The notes below the pieces were generated by a model, which was given only the letters and a program-made list of their open reading frames with translations, made no database searches and was not told where the DNA came from. From Verrucomicrobiia bacterium (GTDB lineage Bacteria > Verrucomicrobiota > Verrucomicrobiia > Limisphaerales > Pedosphaeraceae), in NCBI GenBank assembly GCA_036268055.1, contig DATAUW010000011.1, positions 1-64,000 on the forward strand: a stretch of 64,000 nt of DNA, read 5' to 3'. Shown here piece by piece: positions 34,731 through 44,209 of this stretch (position 1 is its first letter; each line of letters begins with the position of its first letter). The position numbers and the translations under genes were made by a program.

Positions 34731-35909
34731 ATGAGCACAGCCGCCATACCGCCAGCCAGTCGCGCGGACCAACCCGCCGCCGCGCCCGCGCCGGATTTTT
34801 CCAAACCGGTCGTCAAACCCCGTAAAAGCACCCTCAAACTCATCGGCGAAGTCCTCGACCACGGCGGCCCCGGCTACCTCCAATTCGCCATCACCAACAT
34901 CTGCAACGCCAAGTGCGACTTCTGCGGCTTCGCCGTGGACCGCTTCGACCCCAAGCAACGCCGCAGCGTCACGCTCCAGGAAGCGCGCGACGTTATTGAC
35001 ATCGCCGTGCGCAACCACATCGGTTACCTCCTCTTCGTCGGCGGGGAACCCCTCGCGCACAAGGATCTTCGCGCCATGGTCCGCTACTGCGCCGAGTCCG
35101 GCATCCACCCGATGCTCTGCACCAACGGCTCCCTCTGGACCGAACAAAACATGCGCGCGCTCGCCTCCGACGGCCTCAGCAGCGTCATCATGTCCATTGA
35201 TTCGCACGACGTGGCGAAGCACGAAAAAAATCGCGGCCTGCCCGACGTCTGCCGCAAGATCAAACACGCCAACGAAGTCTTCAAAGAACTCGGCATCCAG
35301 ACCACTGCCAGCGTCACCGCCAGCAAGCTCATTGACGACTACGAAAAACTTCCCGGCTTTCTAAAAACCCTCGGCTTCACCAGTTGCACCTTCAGCTACC
35401 CGCTCACCTCGCTCGCTTCGAGTTACTTGAGCTTCAGCGATTCCAGCCTCGTCAATTATAAGACTGACGAACTCATCGCCGTCTTTGAAAAAATCAAGCA
35501 GATGAAATCCAACAGCGGTTTCCCCGTCGTGAACCCGCAGGAATCCCTGACCGAAATGCAGCGCCACCTGCGCAAAGAACCCGAAAAATTCGGCTGCCTC
35601 GGCGGCCACAAATATTTCTATCTCGATTGGAATTTGAACCTCTACCGTTGCCACGCCTGGGAAACCCCCATGTGCAACATCTATGAATTCGACCAATCCA
35701 AACTCATCCGCGATGGCTGTACCCGCTGCATGATTGATTGCTACCGCGACCCCAGTGTCATGCAATTCATCGCCATCAGCGCGAGCGACGCCTACAACAA
35801 CCTCAAGCGCGGCAAAGTCCTCGCCGCCGCAAAAAATATTTTCGATTCCCGCAACCTCACCTCCATCAAAGCCGTATGGGACGACCGCAAATGGATCGGC
35901 GAAGTTTAA
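34731..35909 (+). CDS. Radical SAM protein with Cys-rich C-terminus
   Basis: A 392-residue enzyme. The iron-sulfur/SAM motif is CxxxCxxC in ITNICNAKCDFCGFA (about residues 58-65), followed by the GGEPL motif (FVGGEPLAHKD) typical of MoaA/PqqE-like members. The C-terminal part has extra cysteines (FGCLGG, YRCHAW, MCNI, GCTRCMIDC) consistent with a SPASM-like auxiliary cluster domain. Such enzymes modify peptides or small molecules by radical chemistry. No precursor peptide or partner gene is recognised: signal peptidase and phosphatase genes follow on the same strand at 158 bp or more. Substrate unknown. Confidence 0.87.
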   Translation: MSTAAIPPASRADQPAAAPAPDFSKPVVKPRKSTLKLIGEVLDHGGPGYLQFAITNICNAKCDFCGFAVDRFDPKQRRSVTLQEARDVIDIAVRNHIGYLLFVGGEPLAHKDLRAMVRYCAESGIHPMLCTNGSLWTEQNMRALASDGLSSVIMSIDSHDVAKHEKNRGLPDVCRKIKHANEVFKELGIQTTASVTASKLIDDYEKLPGFLKTLGFTSCTFSYPLTSLASSYLSFSDSSLVNYKTDELIAVFEKIKQMKSNSGFPVVNPQESLTEMQRHLRKEPEKFGCLGGHKYFYLDWNLNLYRCHAWETPMCNIYEFDQSKLIRDGCTRCMIDCYRDPSVMQFIAISASDAYNNLKRGKVLAAAKNIFDSRNLTSIKAVWDDRKWIGEV

Positions 35910-36067
35910 ACCATGATAGAAATAATATGGCGATAAAGTTTGCCGCCGCGCCGCCTCTGAGTCCGAATAATTACGGATGCGACGTACGTAATCATTCATC
36001 TGCTTTGCCCTTGCGAGATTGTGAGCGTTCGACGTATTTACATCACGAAGTTTGAAAGAGTTACCTG

Positions 36068-36631
36068 ATGAAAACCTTTGACGTATTGCCATCCGAGCCC
36101 GAGCCGCTGTCCCGCCGGTTTAAGTTCATCCACACCGAGAAGGAGAACCGCCAGTCGTTCATCATCGTCTGCATTTTTCTCTGGTCCATACTCACCTATT
36201 TGTTCATCACGCACTTCGTCATGATGGCCGTCGAGATCAAAGGCGCCAGCATGTGGCCCACGCTCCTCGATGGCCAGCGCTACATGCTCTATCGCGCGCC
36301 TTACCACTGGCGCGCGCCACACCGCGGCGAAATCGTCGTCATCCGCGATCCCGAAGACCATCAGCTTTCCATCAAGCGCATCGTCGGCTTGCCCAACGAC
36401 CTCATCGAGATCCGCCACACCGGCGTCTATATCAACAACATCAAATTTTCCGAACCCTATCTCACGTCGTTCTCGACCTGGGCCTCCGGCAATCGCCTGG
36501 TCAAGCCCACCCGCCTTGGCCCCTCGGATTATTTCGTGATGGGTGACAATCGCGACCGCAGCGCCGACAGCCGCATCTACGGCGCCGTCCCGCGAAATTT
36601 CATCCTTGGCGTCATCAGCAAAACAAATTAA
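36068..36631 (+). CDS. lepB: Signal peptidase I
   Basis: A 187-residue membrane protease that removes signal peptides from exported proteins. One N-terminal TM helix (about 30-55) precedes the periplasmic catalytic domain. The nucleophile is Ser61 in GASMWPTL, the general-base Lys is Lys103 in SIKRIVGLP, and box E is GDNRDRSADSR. It is short for the family because the second TM helix and large insert of the E. coli enzyme are absent, as in many Gram-positive and environmental forms. A purine-rich GAAAGAG sits 8 bp before the ATG, one of the clearer ribosome sites here. It is 76 bp upstream of the phosphatase gene. Confidence 0.93.
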   Translation: MKTFDVLPSEPEPLSRRFKFIHTEKENRQSFIIVCIFLWSILTYLFITHFVMMAVEIKGASMWPTLLDGQRYMLYRAPYHWRAPHRGEIVVIRDPEDHQLSIKRIVGLPNDLIEIRHTGVYINNIKFSEPYLTSFSTWASGNRLVKPTRLGPSDYFVMGDNRDRSADSRIYGAVPRNFILGVISKTN

Positions 36632-36707
36632 AATCCGGGGATGACAAGTTTTTGTCGTCCCAACCTCCAACCTGCCTGCCCGCTCGGAGTGCGAACCCAC
36701 TGAATCC

Positions 36708-37349
36708 ATGAGCCTCAAACTCTATTTCCTCCGCCACGGTCAAACTGCTTTCAGCCGCGACAACGCCTTCTGCGGCGCCGGCCTCAATCCCGAACTCACC
36801 GCCGACGGCCAGGCGATGGCCGAATGTTTCGGCAAAGCCTATCAAAGCCTTCCCTGGGCCGCCGTTTATGCGAGCCCCTTGAAACGCACCATCGCCACCG
36901 CCAAGCCGCTCTGCGATGCCATCGGCGCGCAGATGGAATTGCGCGAAGACCTGATGGAAATTCGCTACGGCAAATGGGAAGGCAAATCCATCCCTGAAGT
37001 CACCCAGGAATTTCATGACGATTATATCCGCTGGTCCGCCGATCCCGCGTGGAACGGCCCGACCGAAGGCGAACAAGCCGTCGTGATCGCCCGCCGCGCG
37101 CTCCAGGTCGTCGAGGAAATCCGGCAGAAATTCACCACCGGCAATGTGCTCGTCGTCTCGCACAAAGCCACCATCCGCATCATCCTGTCGAGCCTGCTGG
37201 GAATTGACGTGGGCCGCTTCCGCTATCGCCTCGCGTGCCCGGTCGGCTCGGTGAGCCAGGTTGAATTCACCCACGAAGGCCCGCTGCTCCACACCCTCGC
37301 CGATCGCGCCCATCTTGATGCCCGCCTTCGCTCCTCGCGCGGCACCTGA
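36708..37349 (+). CDS. Histidine phosphatase family protein (phosphoglycerate-mutase-like)
   Basis: A 213-residue cytoplasmic enzyme. The phospho-accepting His is His10 in FLRHGQTAFS, the second catalytic His is in LVVSHKATIRII (about 152), and the acid Glu is in LMEIRYGKWEG. These fit the broad-specificity branch of the family (CobC, GpmB, phosphoserine phosphatase-like) and not certainly glycolytic mutase. Length is normal. It follows lepB on the same strand and may be co-transcribed. Confidence 0.88.
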   Translation: MSLKLYFLRHGQTAFSRDNAFCGAGLNPELTADGQAMAECFGKAYQSLPWAAVYASPLKRTIATAKPLCDAIGAQMELREDLMEIRYGKWEGKSIPEVTQEFHDDYIRWSADPAWNGPTEGEQAVVIARRALQVVEEIRQKFTTGNVLVVSHKATIRIILSSLLGIDVGRFRYRLACPVGSVSQVEFTHEGPLLHTLADRAHLDARLRSSRGT

Positions 37350-37400
37350 AAAAATTTCTCCACAGCAGCGGCGGTGCCCATGACCGCCGAATTCTTGAAT

Positions 37401-37425
37401 GGGAGGCCGAGCGTACTCGCGAGCC
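37401..37425 (+). repeat. 25-bp dispersed element, single copy
   Basis: GGGAGGCCGAGCGTACTCGCGAGCC, differing by one base from 7281-7305. It lies 51 bp after the phosphatase stop in a ~300-bp gap that otherwise holds only the pseudopilin terminator. Confidence 0.75.
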
Positions 37426-37558
37426 GTATCTAAAACAATACCCCGCCTCCGCTGCCGCACGATCGAACCTCAAAGTATTCATCCCCCTCCCCGCAACAAT
37501 GTGGGAGAGAGACCACTTATCTTTTGCGAACGTGAAAACGAAACTTCAGATTCATTCA

Positions 37559-37597
37559 CAAAACTAAAAAAGAAAACGGCGCTCGATCGAGCGCCGT
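37559..37597 (-). terminator. Intrinsic terminator of the pseudopilin gene
   Basis: ACGGCGCTCGA (37576-37586) and TCGAGCGCCGT (37587-37597) form a perfect 22-bp palindrome. On the minus strand the stem runs into a U-rich tract (plus-strand AAACTAAAAAAGAAAA at 37561-37576), 49 bp past the stop of the pseudopilin gene. It is one of the clearest intrinsic terminators in the window. Confidence 0.85.
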
Positions 37598-37645
37598 CAC
37601 TTTCTGAATTATAAATAAGAATCGCCGCCGATTCTTTTTCCGCGA

Positions 37646-38437
37646 TTAAAATGAAACCGTCTCGTTCGTCCGCGCGGCATCCGTCACCCCCCACAAATTG
37701 ATCGGGTTCAAGCTCGCGCCGTATTTCAAGTAGCGCGCGCTGCCATCGGCGAACGCGTGGTTCGATCCGCCCGACAAAATTCCCGAGGCGCCGATGCCCG
37801 TGTGTTGCGACCCATTGTTGCTGCTCGAATGGCGGCCCAATTCCAGTTCCGTCAAATCGTTTCCGTAACCCTCATACAGGTCCATGTAATATTGGGAGGA
37901 GTCCGAACGCTTCTCGCCGAAAGCGATTGTTTCCGAAGGATACTGAATGCTGATGGATCTCAACGCGAACGGCGAGTTGCCATTCATGTAAGTGGTGAAG
38001 TCGGATTCGGTCAACGACTGCTGGAAGAAATCATTCCACCCATTGATCATGTAACTGCGCGGCGCGGCATCCGCGGAATATTTATTGGTGTCGTAACCAG
38101 AGGTGGTCGTCATCGGCACGCCGGGACCGTCCGTCGGGCAGCGCAGAACCTGGACCGTTTGATAACTGTTCTGCAGCGAATAAGGCCAGCGGCCCGCCGT
38201 CACGCGCGTCGGAAAAAATCCGTCGTTGTCATCGCTGTACATCATCACGGAAAGACCAAGCTGCCGGAGATTATTGATACACGCGGTGCGGCGGCCCATC
38301 TCTTTCGCGCGCGCCAGCGCCGGCAGTAACAGCCCCGCCAGGATCGCGATGATCGCGATCACCACGAGTAACTCGATTAAAGTGAAACCCCGGTGATTTT
38401 CCTTCGCCCCATTTTGCATGCGTGTCGTGTTTGTCAT
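37646..38437 (-). CDS. Type II secretion pseudopilin-like protein
   Basis: A 263-residue protein with a class III prepilin leader: 17 residues ending in Gly17, then [20 protein letters not shown] with Glu at +5, the site cut and methylated by prepilin peptidase. ARAKEMGRR follows the helix, then a globular domain ending with [14 protein letters not shown], typical of the DUF1559-like pseudopilins found in many copies in Verrucomicrobia and Planctomycetes. No pilus or secretion genes are nearby, so it uses machinery encoded elsewhere. It has its own terminator (37559-37597). Confidence 0.9.
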   Translation of the reverse strand: MTNTTRMQNGAKENHRGFTLIELLVVIAIIAILAGLLLPALARAKEMGRRTACINNLRQLGLSVMMYSDDNDGFFPTRVTAGRWPYSLQNSYQTVQVLRCPTDGPGVPMTTTSGYDTNKYSADAAPRSYMINGWNDFFQQSLTESDFTTYMNGNSPFALRSISIQYPSETIAFGEKRSDSSQYYMDLYEGYGNDLTELELGRHSSSNNGSQHTGIGASGILSGGSNHAFADGSARYLKYGASLNPINLWGVTDAARTNETVSF

Positions 38438-38585
38438 AACAATTAGTCCAGTTGTCTTTCCGTTGTCTTTTATCTAGGCATAACCAGCCCACTCAGCTTA
38501 CTCTGGGCACTAAGCAAACCCTGTGCCCAACCGATTAAATGAACATCTCGAATATTTTGCCGCGCCCAGCGTCATTCATCTTTGA

Positions 38586-39065
38586 ATGAGCAAAAAAAAC
38601 TTCATTATCTTGTCCGTGGCCCTGGCGGCGGTCGTGGCCCTTTATTTTTACCTGTATAAAGACTCATTCAGCCGCGCCACTATTCAAATCTCTCACACAA
38701 TTCGCCCGCGCGGCTCCTTCTTCACCCGCCGCGCGCAAAACGCCCCTGCCGATGCTGACATGAATCTGGTCATGTTCCGGCTCGAACACGCGCATAAACT
38801 CACGTGTATCAAGGTGATTCCCATCCCTGAACTCGAGACGAACAAATATGCCCACCCCATTTGGGACATCGTCTCCGATTCCAATTCCGTTCCCGTCCAG
38901 GCCTTTTCGTATGGCACGCGCATCCGCGGGATGCATCCCACCGTCAAGGGAGCCACGCCTGATCCGTTGCAACCGAATGTGCCCTACCGCTTATTCGTCG
39001 AAGCCGGGCCAATCAAGGGCGAGCACGACTTCACCATCACCGAGGCAAATCATCTCGCGCAATAA
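38586..39065 (+). CDS. Hypothetical membrane-anchored protein
   Basis: A 159-residue protein with one N-terminal TM helix (about 5-25, IILSVALAAVVALYFYLY) and an extracytoplasmic beta-rich domain. The ending (LFVEAGPIKGEHDFTI) is like small secreted Verrucomicrobia proteins. A basic stretch with FFTRRAQNAP lies just outside the membrane. No family was recognised. It is divergent from the pseudopilin gene. Confidence 0.7.
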   Translation: MSKKNFIILSVALAAVVALYFYLYKDSFSRATIQISHTIRPRGSFFTRRAQNAPADADMNLVMFRLEHAHKLTCIKVIPIPELETNKYAHPIWDIVSDSNSVPVQAFSYGTRIRGMHPTVKGATPDPLQPNVPYRLFVEAGPIKGEHDFTITEANHLAQ

Positions 39066-39463
39066 TCTGGACGAACCAAAGCACAGTTTGGTTACGTTTA
39101 TTTGAAGATCAGGAAAATTTTTCCCGCGCAAAAGTTGCGCAGCTTGCGCACCCCGCGCGCAACTTTTGTATAGAAGCCATCTCAATAAACCGCCTTGGAT
39201 CGCCTTGCGACCACGAACCCTGACCCGGACAGAGGGGTGACTCATCCCATACCCAACGCGTCCAAAATGATAGGGCCGCGTTGCCGCTCCGCCTCAGTCC
39301 TGAAAGGACGACAGAAATTTGTCCACCACTTTGGCGGTGAGTCTTCGTCTCGTTCAAACCAAGTCCCGACAGGGACGAAAGAATCTCGTCACAAAATTTC
39401 CCGATCACGAATTGCGGCGCGGAGAACATTTTCTGCCGCGCGAGAGGTGGGTGCGCGGGCTGG
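39066..39463. other. Gene-free stretch with short hairpin repeats
   Basis: No gene is supported. Two short hairpins of a repeated kind are present: GTCCT-GAA-AGGAC (39297-39309, followed by GACAGAAA) and GTCCC-GACA-GGGAC (39363-39376, followed by GAAAGAA). They match the GTCCC-TATC-GGGAC hairpin at 34485-34498. Another inverted pair (AAAAGTTGCGC / GCGCAACTTTTG) lies at about 39129-39167 and can pair over 11 bp. Confidence 0.6.
39297..39382. repeat. Two hairpins of the GTCC(C/T)..(A/G)GGAC + GACAGAA/GAAAGAA family
   Basis: Stem GTCCT/AGGAC at 39297-39309 and stem GTCCC/GGGAC at 39363-39376, each followed by a purine-rich G-A-(C/A)-A-G-A-A phrase. They look like one degenerate dispersed element present twice within 86 bp. 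Confidence 0.6.
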
Positions 39464-39742
39464 TTATTTTCCGGCGCGGAGTTTTTCTTTTTTTTCTTCT
39501 TTTTCGGCGGTCAAGGTCTTGCGGTCGCTGAGGAGTTGTTTTTCCAACTGCGACATGGTTTCGACGTCGCCTTTTTCGGCGGCTTTTTGCATTTGCTCTT
39601 TTACGAAGAGTTCGCGCTCGGCGATCTTGGCGGCGTATTTTGAATCTATTTCGGCAAGGTCTTTTTTCTGTTGATCGGTCAATTTGACGGTGGGCGAGTT
39701 TTTGTTCAACCGGTCCATCGCGAGTTCGTAAGCGGATTTCAT
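39464..39742 (-). CDS. Small charged coiled-coil protein
   Basis: A 92-residue protein, almost wholly helical and rich in K, E and Q (LTDQQKKDLAEIDSKYAAKI, KEEKKEKLRAGK), probably a coiled coil. It has no signal or membrane segment. It starts 39 bp after the TPR gene's stop on the same strand and probably shares its mRNA. Function unknown; a chaperone-like or assembly partner of the TPR protein is only a guess. Confidence 0.75.
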   Translation of the reverse strand: MKSAYELAMDRLNKNSPTVKLTDQQKKDLAEIDSKYAAKIAERELFVKEQMQKAAEKGDVETMSQLEKQLLSDRKTLTAEKEEKKEKLRAGK

Positions 39743-39781
39743 AAATGGTTCGTAGAAAATATTTGGACTTCGGAAAAACGA

Positions 39782-40228
39782 TCAGGAGGCTCCGGGCTTT
39801 TTCTTCCAGGGCATTTCGGGAAACTTTTGTTCGACCTTCACGTTTTCCAATTTCGGTTTGGCCATCGCCAGTTCGTCATTTTCCACGGGGGCACCGCCGG
39901 GCGCGGTCATGTTTTCTTTCCATGACGCGATGCGCGCCTGCAAGCCGTGGTGTTCGGCGGTTTTTTTATCGCCGCTTTTCATGTAAAACAGCGAAAGGTT
40001 GGTGTGGACGAGTTGTTCCTTGGGCTTGAGCGCCTCGGCTTTGTGGCCTTCGGCAATCGCGGTCGCATAATCGCCTTTGCGATAATAGGCCATGCCGAGC
40101 GAAAGCTGAGCGTCGAAATAGTGGGAGTCTTCCGCCAGGATGGCGCGCAATTTCACGATGGCCGAATCGTAATCGGCCGTGCTGAAATCATACATCGCGT
40201 CGTCGTATTGGTCCTGAAGGGTGGACAT
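39782..40228 (-). CDS. Tetratricopeptide-repeat protein
   Basis: A 148-residue soluble protein from the ATG at 40228 (MSTLQDQYDDAMYD). It has about three TPR units: YDSAIVKLRAILAEDSHYF, DAQLSLGMAYYRKGDYATAI and LVHTNLSLFYMKSGDKKTAE, then a Pro-rich tail ending KFPEMPWKKKPGAS. TPRs bind partner proteins. It is cotranscribed with the small coiled-coil gene downstream. Confidence 0.85.
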   Translation of the reverse strand: MSTLQDQYDDAMYDFSTADYDSAIVKLRAILAEDSHYFDAQLSLGMAYYRKGDYATAIAEGHKAEALKPKEQLVHTNLSLFYMKSGDKKTAEHHGLQARIASWKENMTAPGGAPVENDELAMAKPKLENVKVEQKFPEMPWKKKPGAS

Positions 40229-40321
40229 AAAAAGCTTTTGACAAGTCATGGTATCCCACGAAAGTAGTGCCCGCAACTCCTGTTGCAGCGTAACCGTTTC
40301 GCCGGGAGGGCGCGCAAATCC

Positions 40322-41092
40322 ATGCCCATTAAATTAATTTCGACTGACTTCGACGGCACGCTGTTCGCCGAGTTCGCGAATCCGCCCATCCCGCTTGAAT
40401 TGCAACAACTCATCGGCGACTTGCAGGCGCGCGGGGTGAAGTGGGTGATCAATACGGGGCGCGATATGCCGGGCCTTTGGGATGCGCTGGGGCGCTCGCG
40501 CGTTTCCGTGAGGCCGGATTATCTGGTGCTGGTCGAGCGCGAGATCCACGGTCATCAGGAATCGCAATATGTTGGCTGGCACGATTGGAACGATGCCTGC
40601 CAGCGGGATCACGAAAAACTTTTTGTCCAGGTGCGCGCCGATTTGCCGCGGCTGGTGAGCTGGGTGAATTCGCGTTTCAACGCGACGGTTTATGAGGACG
40701 CGTATTCGCCATTTTGCCTGCTCGCGGGGAATAACGCCGATGCCGACGCGATCCATCAATATATGGAGGATTATTGCCTCGAAGTGCCGAACTTGAAAGT
40801 GGTGCGCAACGATGTGTATGCGCGGTTCTGCCACGCCGCATATAATAAAGGCACGGCGCTGGCGGAGATTTGCCGGCGGTTGGGCATTTCTGCGGGCGAA
40901 GTGCTCGCGGCGGGGGATCATCTGAATGACTTGCCGATGTTGCTGCAGGAGTTCGCGCAGTTTTTGGTCGCGCCGGCCAATGCGATGGAAGAAGTCAAAA
41001 CTGTGGTGCGAAAACAAAATGGTTTTGTGAGTGAATTGCCGCAGGGCTGGGGCATCGCGGAGGGTTTGCGCTTCTACGCGGAGAAATTTTAG
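40322..41092 (+). CDS. HAD-superfamily hydrolase (Cof type)
   Basis: A 256-residue phosphatase from the ATG at 40322; the earlier in-frame ATG at 40283 lies before the fold. Motif I is STDFDGTLF with nucleophile Asp, motif II is in INTGRD, Lys of motif III is in YNKGTALAEI, and motif IV is AAGDHLNDLPML. The cap between motifs II and III is of the C2 (Cof/sucrose-phosphatase-like) type. Likely acts on sugar phosphates or similar; substrate unknown. It is divergent from the TPR gene. Confidence 0.88.
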   Translation: MPIKLISTDFDGTLFAEFANPPIPLELQQLIGDLQARGVKWVINTGRDMPGLWDALGRSRVSVRPDYLVLVEREIHGHQESQYVGWHDWNDACQRDHEKLFVQVRADLPRLVSWVNSRFNATVYEDAYSPFCLLAGNNADADAIHQYMEDYCLEVPNLKVVRNDVYARFCHAAYNKGTALAEICRRLGISAGEVLAAGDHLNDLPMLLQEFAQFLVAPANAMEEVKTVVRKQNGFVSELPQGWGIAEGLRFYAEKF

Positions 41093-41348
41093 TGGCGATT
41101 TTTTGGCATTTTGCAACTAATTCGACAGTGGCTTGAAAATTAGAATGGCTAATTTAGCGAATATTTGTTGGTGCGCGGAATTGGGTTGTTTTTGTAAATC
41201 GTTATTAATAAGCATGATACAATACTAGATTCCGATTGCGCGCGAATGGGGGGGATGTTAGCTTGATTGTGCAATGATGCCGCGTCGCCGATAAAAAAGC
41301 GTCGCGGCGGTTTTGCCTAACAGTCTGTAAAAATTAAAAAAAACTTTC

Positions 41349-43172
41349 ATGAGTGAAGCAACAATGACCGCCCAACCGTCGGGCGGCGCGCCCAAGGTGT
41401 CCAAAGTTTCGGAAGCCGTTATCCGCATCGCCGGTAATTCGCAAGACGGTATTCAAGCGATCGGCGGATTTCTTGCGCGTCTCGCCGGCCGCAGCGAACA
41501 GGAAGTCATGACGTTCATGACGATTCCCGCGACCATTTCTGGCGGGCCGTCCATCTTCCAAGTGCGCATCGGCTCCGGCGAAGTGCTGAGTTCCGGCGAC
41601 GAAGCGGATGTGCTTATCGCCTTTTACCAGCATTCCTACGAGGGCCATATAAGCTCGCTCAAAAAGGACGGCATCGTGCTTTACGATTCCGACCACGTCG
41701 TGCCGAATCCTGAATTGGAAAAGACGTATCATCACATCGGCGTGCCGATCTCCGGCCTGACGGTCGAAGCCATCGGCGGCACGGCCAAGGACAAGGGCAA
41801 AAATATTTACACGCTCGGCCTGGTGGCAAAGATGTTCGACCTCAATGTGCCCAAGCTCGAAAAACTTATCGGCGAACGCTTCACCGGCAAAGACCCGAGC
41901 ATCTTGAACAACGCTCTCGCCGCGTTCCACGCCGGCTACAGTCATTCGCTCGGCAACGTGGTCGAGACTTTCAAGTTTGTTGACAGCCAGAAACGCGCCG
42001 GGACGCAAGTCGTCATGAATGGCAACGAAGCGCTCGGCTACGGCTTGCTCGCCGCGGGCGTGCGGTTCGGCGCCGGTTATCCGATCACTCCCTGGTCGGA
42101 CATCATGGAATTGCTCCGCCGCGAGTTGCCCAAATACGGCGGCACCTTCGTGCAAACCGAAGACGAAATCGCCGCGATCTCGATGGCGATTGGTTCGAGT
42201 TACTCCGGTCGCGTCGCCGTCACCGGCTCCAGCGGCCCCGGCATCTCGCTCAAGACCGAAGCCCTCGGCTGGGCGGTCATGGCGGAAATCCCACTGGTCA
42301 TCGTGGATGTCCAGCGCGGCGGACCTTCGACCGGCATGCCGACGAATGTTGAACAGTCCGACTTGAACATTGCCTGTTACGGCGGCCACGGCGATTCCCC
42401 CCGCGTCGTCATTGCCCCGGCGAACGTCGAAGATTGTTTTTACATGGCCATCGAGGCCGTGAATATCGCCCGCAAATATAGCGTGCCGGTCATCATGCTT
42501 ACCGACCAAGCCATCGCCACGCGCATCGAAGCTTTCACTGAGCCGAACCTCGAAAAAGTTGTCCAGGACATTTCGCCTGATTTTACCCCCGTGCCGGACC
42601 ACAAGCCTTACGATTTGTCCGCGCCGGATGGCATCACCCATCACGTCGCTCCCGGCACGCGCATCCTGAGCGGCAAATATCCAGTCGCCACTGGACTTGA
42701 ACATGACGAACTCGGCCACCCAACCGGTTCACCGAAATTGCACATGCAGATGAGCGCCAAACGCCGCAAGAAATTGCAAGCCCTCGGCGCTTCGTTGCCC
42801 GTGCCAAAAATCTACGGCCCGTCCGAAGGCAATGTGCTCCTCGTCGGTTGGGGTTCGACCGAAGGTCCAGTCAAGGAAGCCGTGGATCGCGCCCGCGCCG
42901 CTGGCGACAGCGTTTCCTCGATTCACTTGAAGCATTTAAATCCGCTCCCCAACGGTCTCGAAAATATTTTCGCCGGTTTCAATCACGTGCTCGTGGTGGA
43001 AATGAATGACGAAGGCCTCTACGGTTACGGCCAGTTGGCGGGCATCCTGCGCGCCCGTTATGGCGACCCGAAAATCCGCGGCATCAACAAGACCGACGGC
43101 CTCACCTTCAAAGTCAAAGAGATCGTCGAGAAAGCGCGCGGCCACGTTTCCGAAGGCATGCGCAAACAATAA
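41349..43172 (+). CDS. korA: 2-oxoacid:ferredoxin oxidoreductase, fused gamma-alpha subunit
   Basis: A 607-residue subunit. The N-terminal gamma domain (about 15-195: IRIAGNSQDGIQAIGGFLAR) is fused to the alpha (pyrimidine-binding) domain (about 220-420: GNEALGYGLLAAGVRFGAGY, PITPWSDIMELL) and a C-terminal transketolase-like domain (LVGWGSTEGPVKEAVDRARA). With KorB it decarboxylates a 2-oxoacid, most likely 2-oxoglutarate, to the CoA ester and reduces ferredoxin, a TCA-cycle step in many Verrucomicrobia. KorB follows after 27 bp. The start is preceded by an A-rich stretch without a Shine-Dalgarno motif. Confidence 0.93.
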   Translation: MSEATMTAQPSGGAPKVSKVSEAVIRIAGNSQDGIQAIGGFLARLAGRSEQEVMTFMTIPATISGGPSIFQVRIGSGEVLSSGDEADVLIAFYQHSYEGHISSLKKDGIVLYDSDHVVPNPELEKTYHHIGVPISGLTVEAIGGTAKDKGKNIYTLGLVAKMFDLNVPKLEKLIGERFTGKDPSILNNALAAFHAGYSHSLGNVVETFKFVDSQKRAGTQVVMNGNEALGYGLLAAGVRFGAGYPITPWSDIMELLRRELPKYGGTFVQTEDEIAAISMAIGSSYSGRVAVTGSSGPGISLKTEALGWAVMAEIPLVIVDVQRGGPSTGMPTNVEQSDLNIACYGGHGDSPRVVIAPANVEDCFYMAIEAVNIARKYSVPVIMLTDQAIATRIEAFTEPNLEKVVQDISPDFTPVPDHKPYDLSAPDGITHHVAPGTRILSGKYPVATGLEHDELGHPTGSPKLHMQMSAKRRKKLQALGASLPVPKIYGPSEGNVLLVGWGSTEGPVKEAVDRARAAGDSVSSIHLKHLNPLPNGLENIFAGFNHVLVVEMNDEGLYGYGQLAGILRARYGDPKIRGINKTDGLTFKVKEIVEKARGHVSEGMRKQ

Positions 43173-43199
43173 TTTAACCCAGTCACATTTTTTATATAT

Positions 43200-44144
43200 A
43201 TGAGTTCATCCCTTACCGATATCCCCGCTCGCGGGGGCAACATCACCAGTGTCTCCACGCCCGTCGTCGAGGAACGCAAAGGCCTGACCAAAAAAGAAAT
43301 CGCCGCCGACCATCCGACGTGGTGCCCGGGCTGCGGGGATTTCTCCGTGCTCGCGCTCTATTTCAAGCTGATCGAAAAGCGTAAGATGATCCATGAAAAG
43401 ATCACCACCGTCGCGGGCATCGGTTGTTCGAGCCGCTTCCCGTATTTCGTTCAGGCCCACGGCGTGCATTTCATTCACGGCCGCGCACTGCCCTTCGCCA
43501 GCGGCATTTCACTCAGCCGGCCCGACCTGCATGTGTTCGTGTTCGGCGGCGATGGCGATGCCTTCTCCATCGGCGGCAATCATTTCAACCACACCGCCCG
43601 CAAAAATATCAAGATGACCTACTGCGTCATGGACAACTGGGTTTACGGCCTGACCAAAAAGCAGACCTCGCCCACTTCGCCCATCGGTTTCAAAAGTAAG
43701 ACTGACGTCGGCGGCGCACTCGACCAGCCGATCAATCCGATGAAACAAGCGATCGCCGCTGGCGCGACCTTCGTCGCTCGCACGACGCACACCAATCCGA
43801 ACCACGTTTTGCAAATGATGGAAGCCGCAATGGACCACGACGGTTTCAGCTTTATCGAATGCTTGAGTGAGTGCGTGGAGTTCTACGAAGGCGCGTTCGA
43901 TGCCTCCAACCCGCGCAAAGGCGGCGTGTTCAATACCGTCCCTGCCACCCACGACGTCACCGACGAAGCCGCCGCCTATAAACTGGCCGGCGAAGCTTTT
44001 CCTGGAAGCTTCGGCATCTTCTACAAGTCCAATCGAGCGACCAAAAATGCGAACGAACAAAAAATCATTGCCGCCGCCCGCGAAAAAACCGCGAGCCTGA
44101 AAGACTGGCAAATTCTCCAGAAGAACTTCGACCGCCTGAAATAA
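43200..44144 (+). CDS. korB: 2-oxoacid:ferredoxin oxidoreductase beta subunit
   Basis: A 314-residue subunit that binds thiamine diphosphate and an iron-sulfur cluster. CPGCGDF gives cluster cysteines with Cys in GIGCSSRF; the ThDP/Mg motif is GGDGDAFSIGGNHFNHTARKN; MDNWVYGLTKKQTSPTSP is the conserved substrate loop. It forms the catalytic complex with KorA. The 27-bp gap before it is AT-rich (TTTTTTATATAT) with no Shine-Dalgarno site, suggesting leader-independent or coupled initiation. The strong terminator at 44171-44203 ends the operon. Confidence 0.94.
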   Translation: MSSSLTDIPARGGNITSVSTPVVEERKGLTKKEIAADHPTWCPGCGDFSVLALYFKLIEKRKMIHEKITTVAGIGCSSRFPYFVQAHGVHFIHGRALPFASGISLSRPDLHVFVFGGDGDAFSIGGNHFNHTARKNIKMTYCVMDNWVYGLTKKQTSPTSPIGFKSKTDVGGALDQPINPMKQAIAAGATFVARTTHTNPNHVLQMMEAAMDHDGFSFIECLSECVEFYEGAFDASNPRKGGVFNTVPATHDVTDEAAAYKLAGEAFPGSFGIFYKSNRATKNANEQKIIAAAREKTASLKDWQILQKNFDRLK

Positions 44145-44170
44145 TTTTAATCGCAAAACGATCACGCGAA

Positions 44171-44203
44171 CGAGTTCACAGGAAACTGTGAACTCGTTTT
44201 TTT
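44171..44203 (+). terminator. Strong intrinsic terminator of korAB
   Basis: CGAGTTCACAG (44171-44181) pairs perfectly with CTGTGAACTCG (44186-44196) around the stable tetraloop GAAA, followed by seven T residues (44197-44203). It lies 26 bp after the korB stop and just before the convergent TPR gene. Confidence 0.93.
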
Positions 44204-44209
44204 ACAAAA

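Noticed and set aside
41334-42719. 461-residue minus-strand open frame
   Set aside because: Antisense to korA; the plus strand has all family motifs and is followed by korB.
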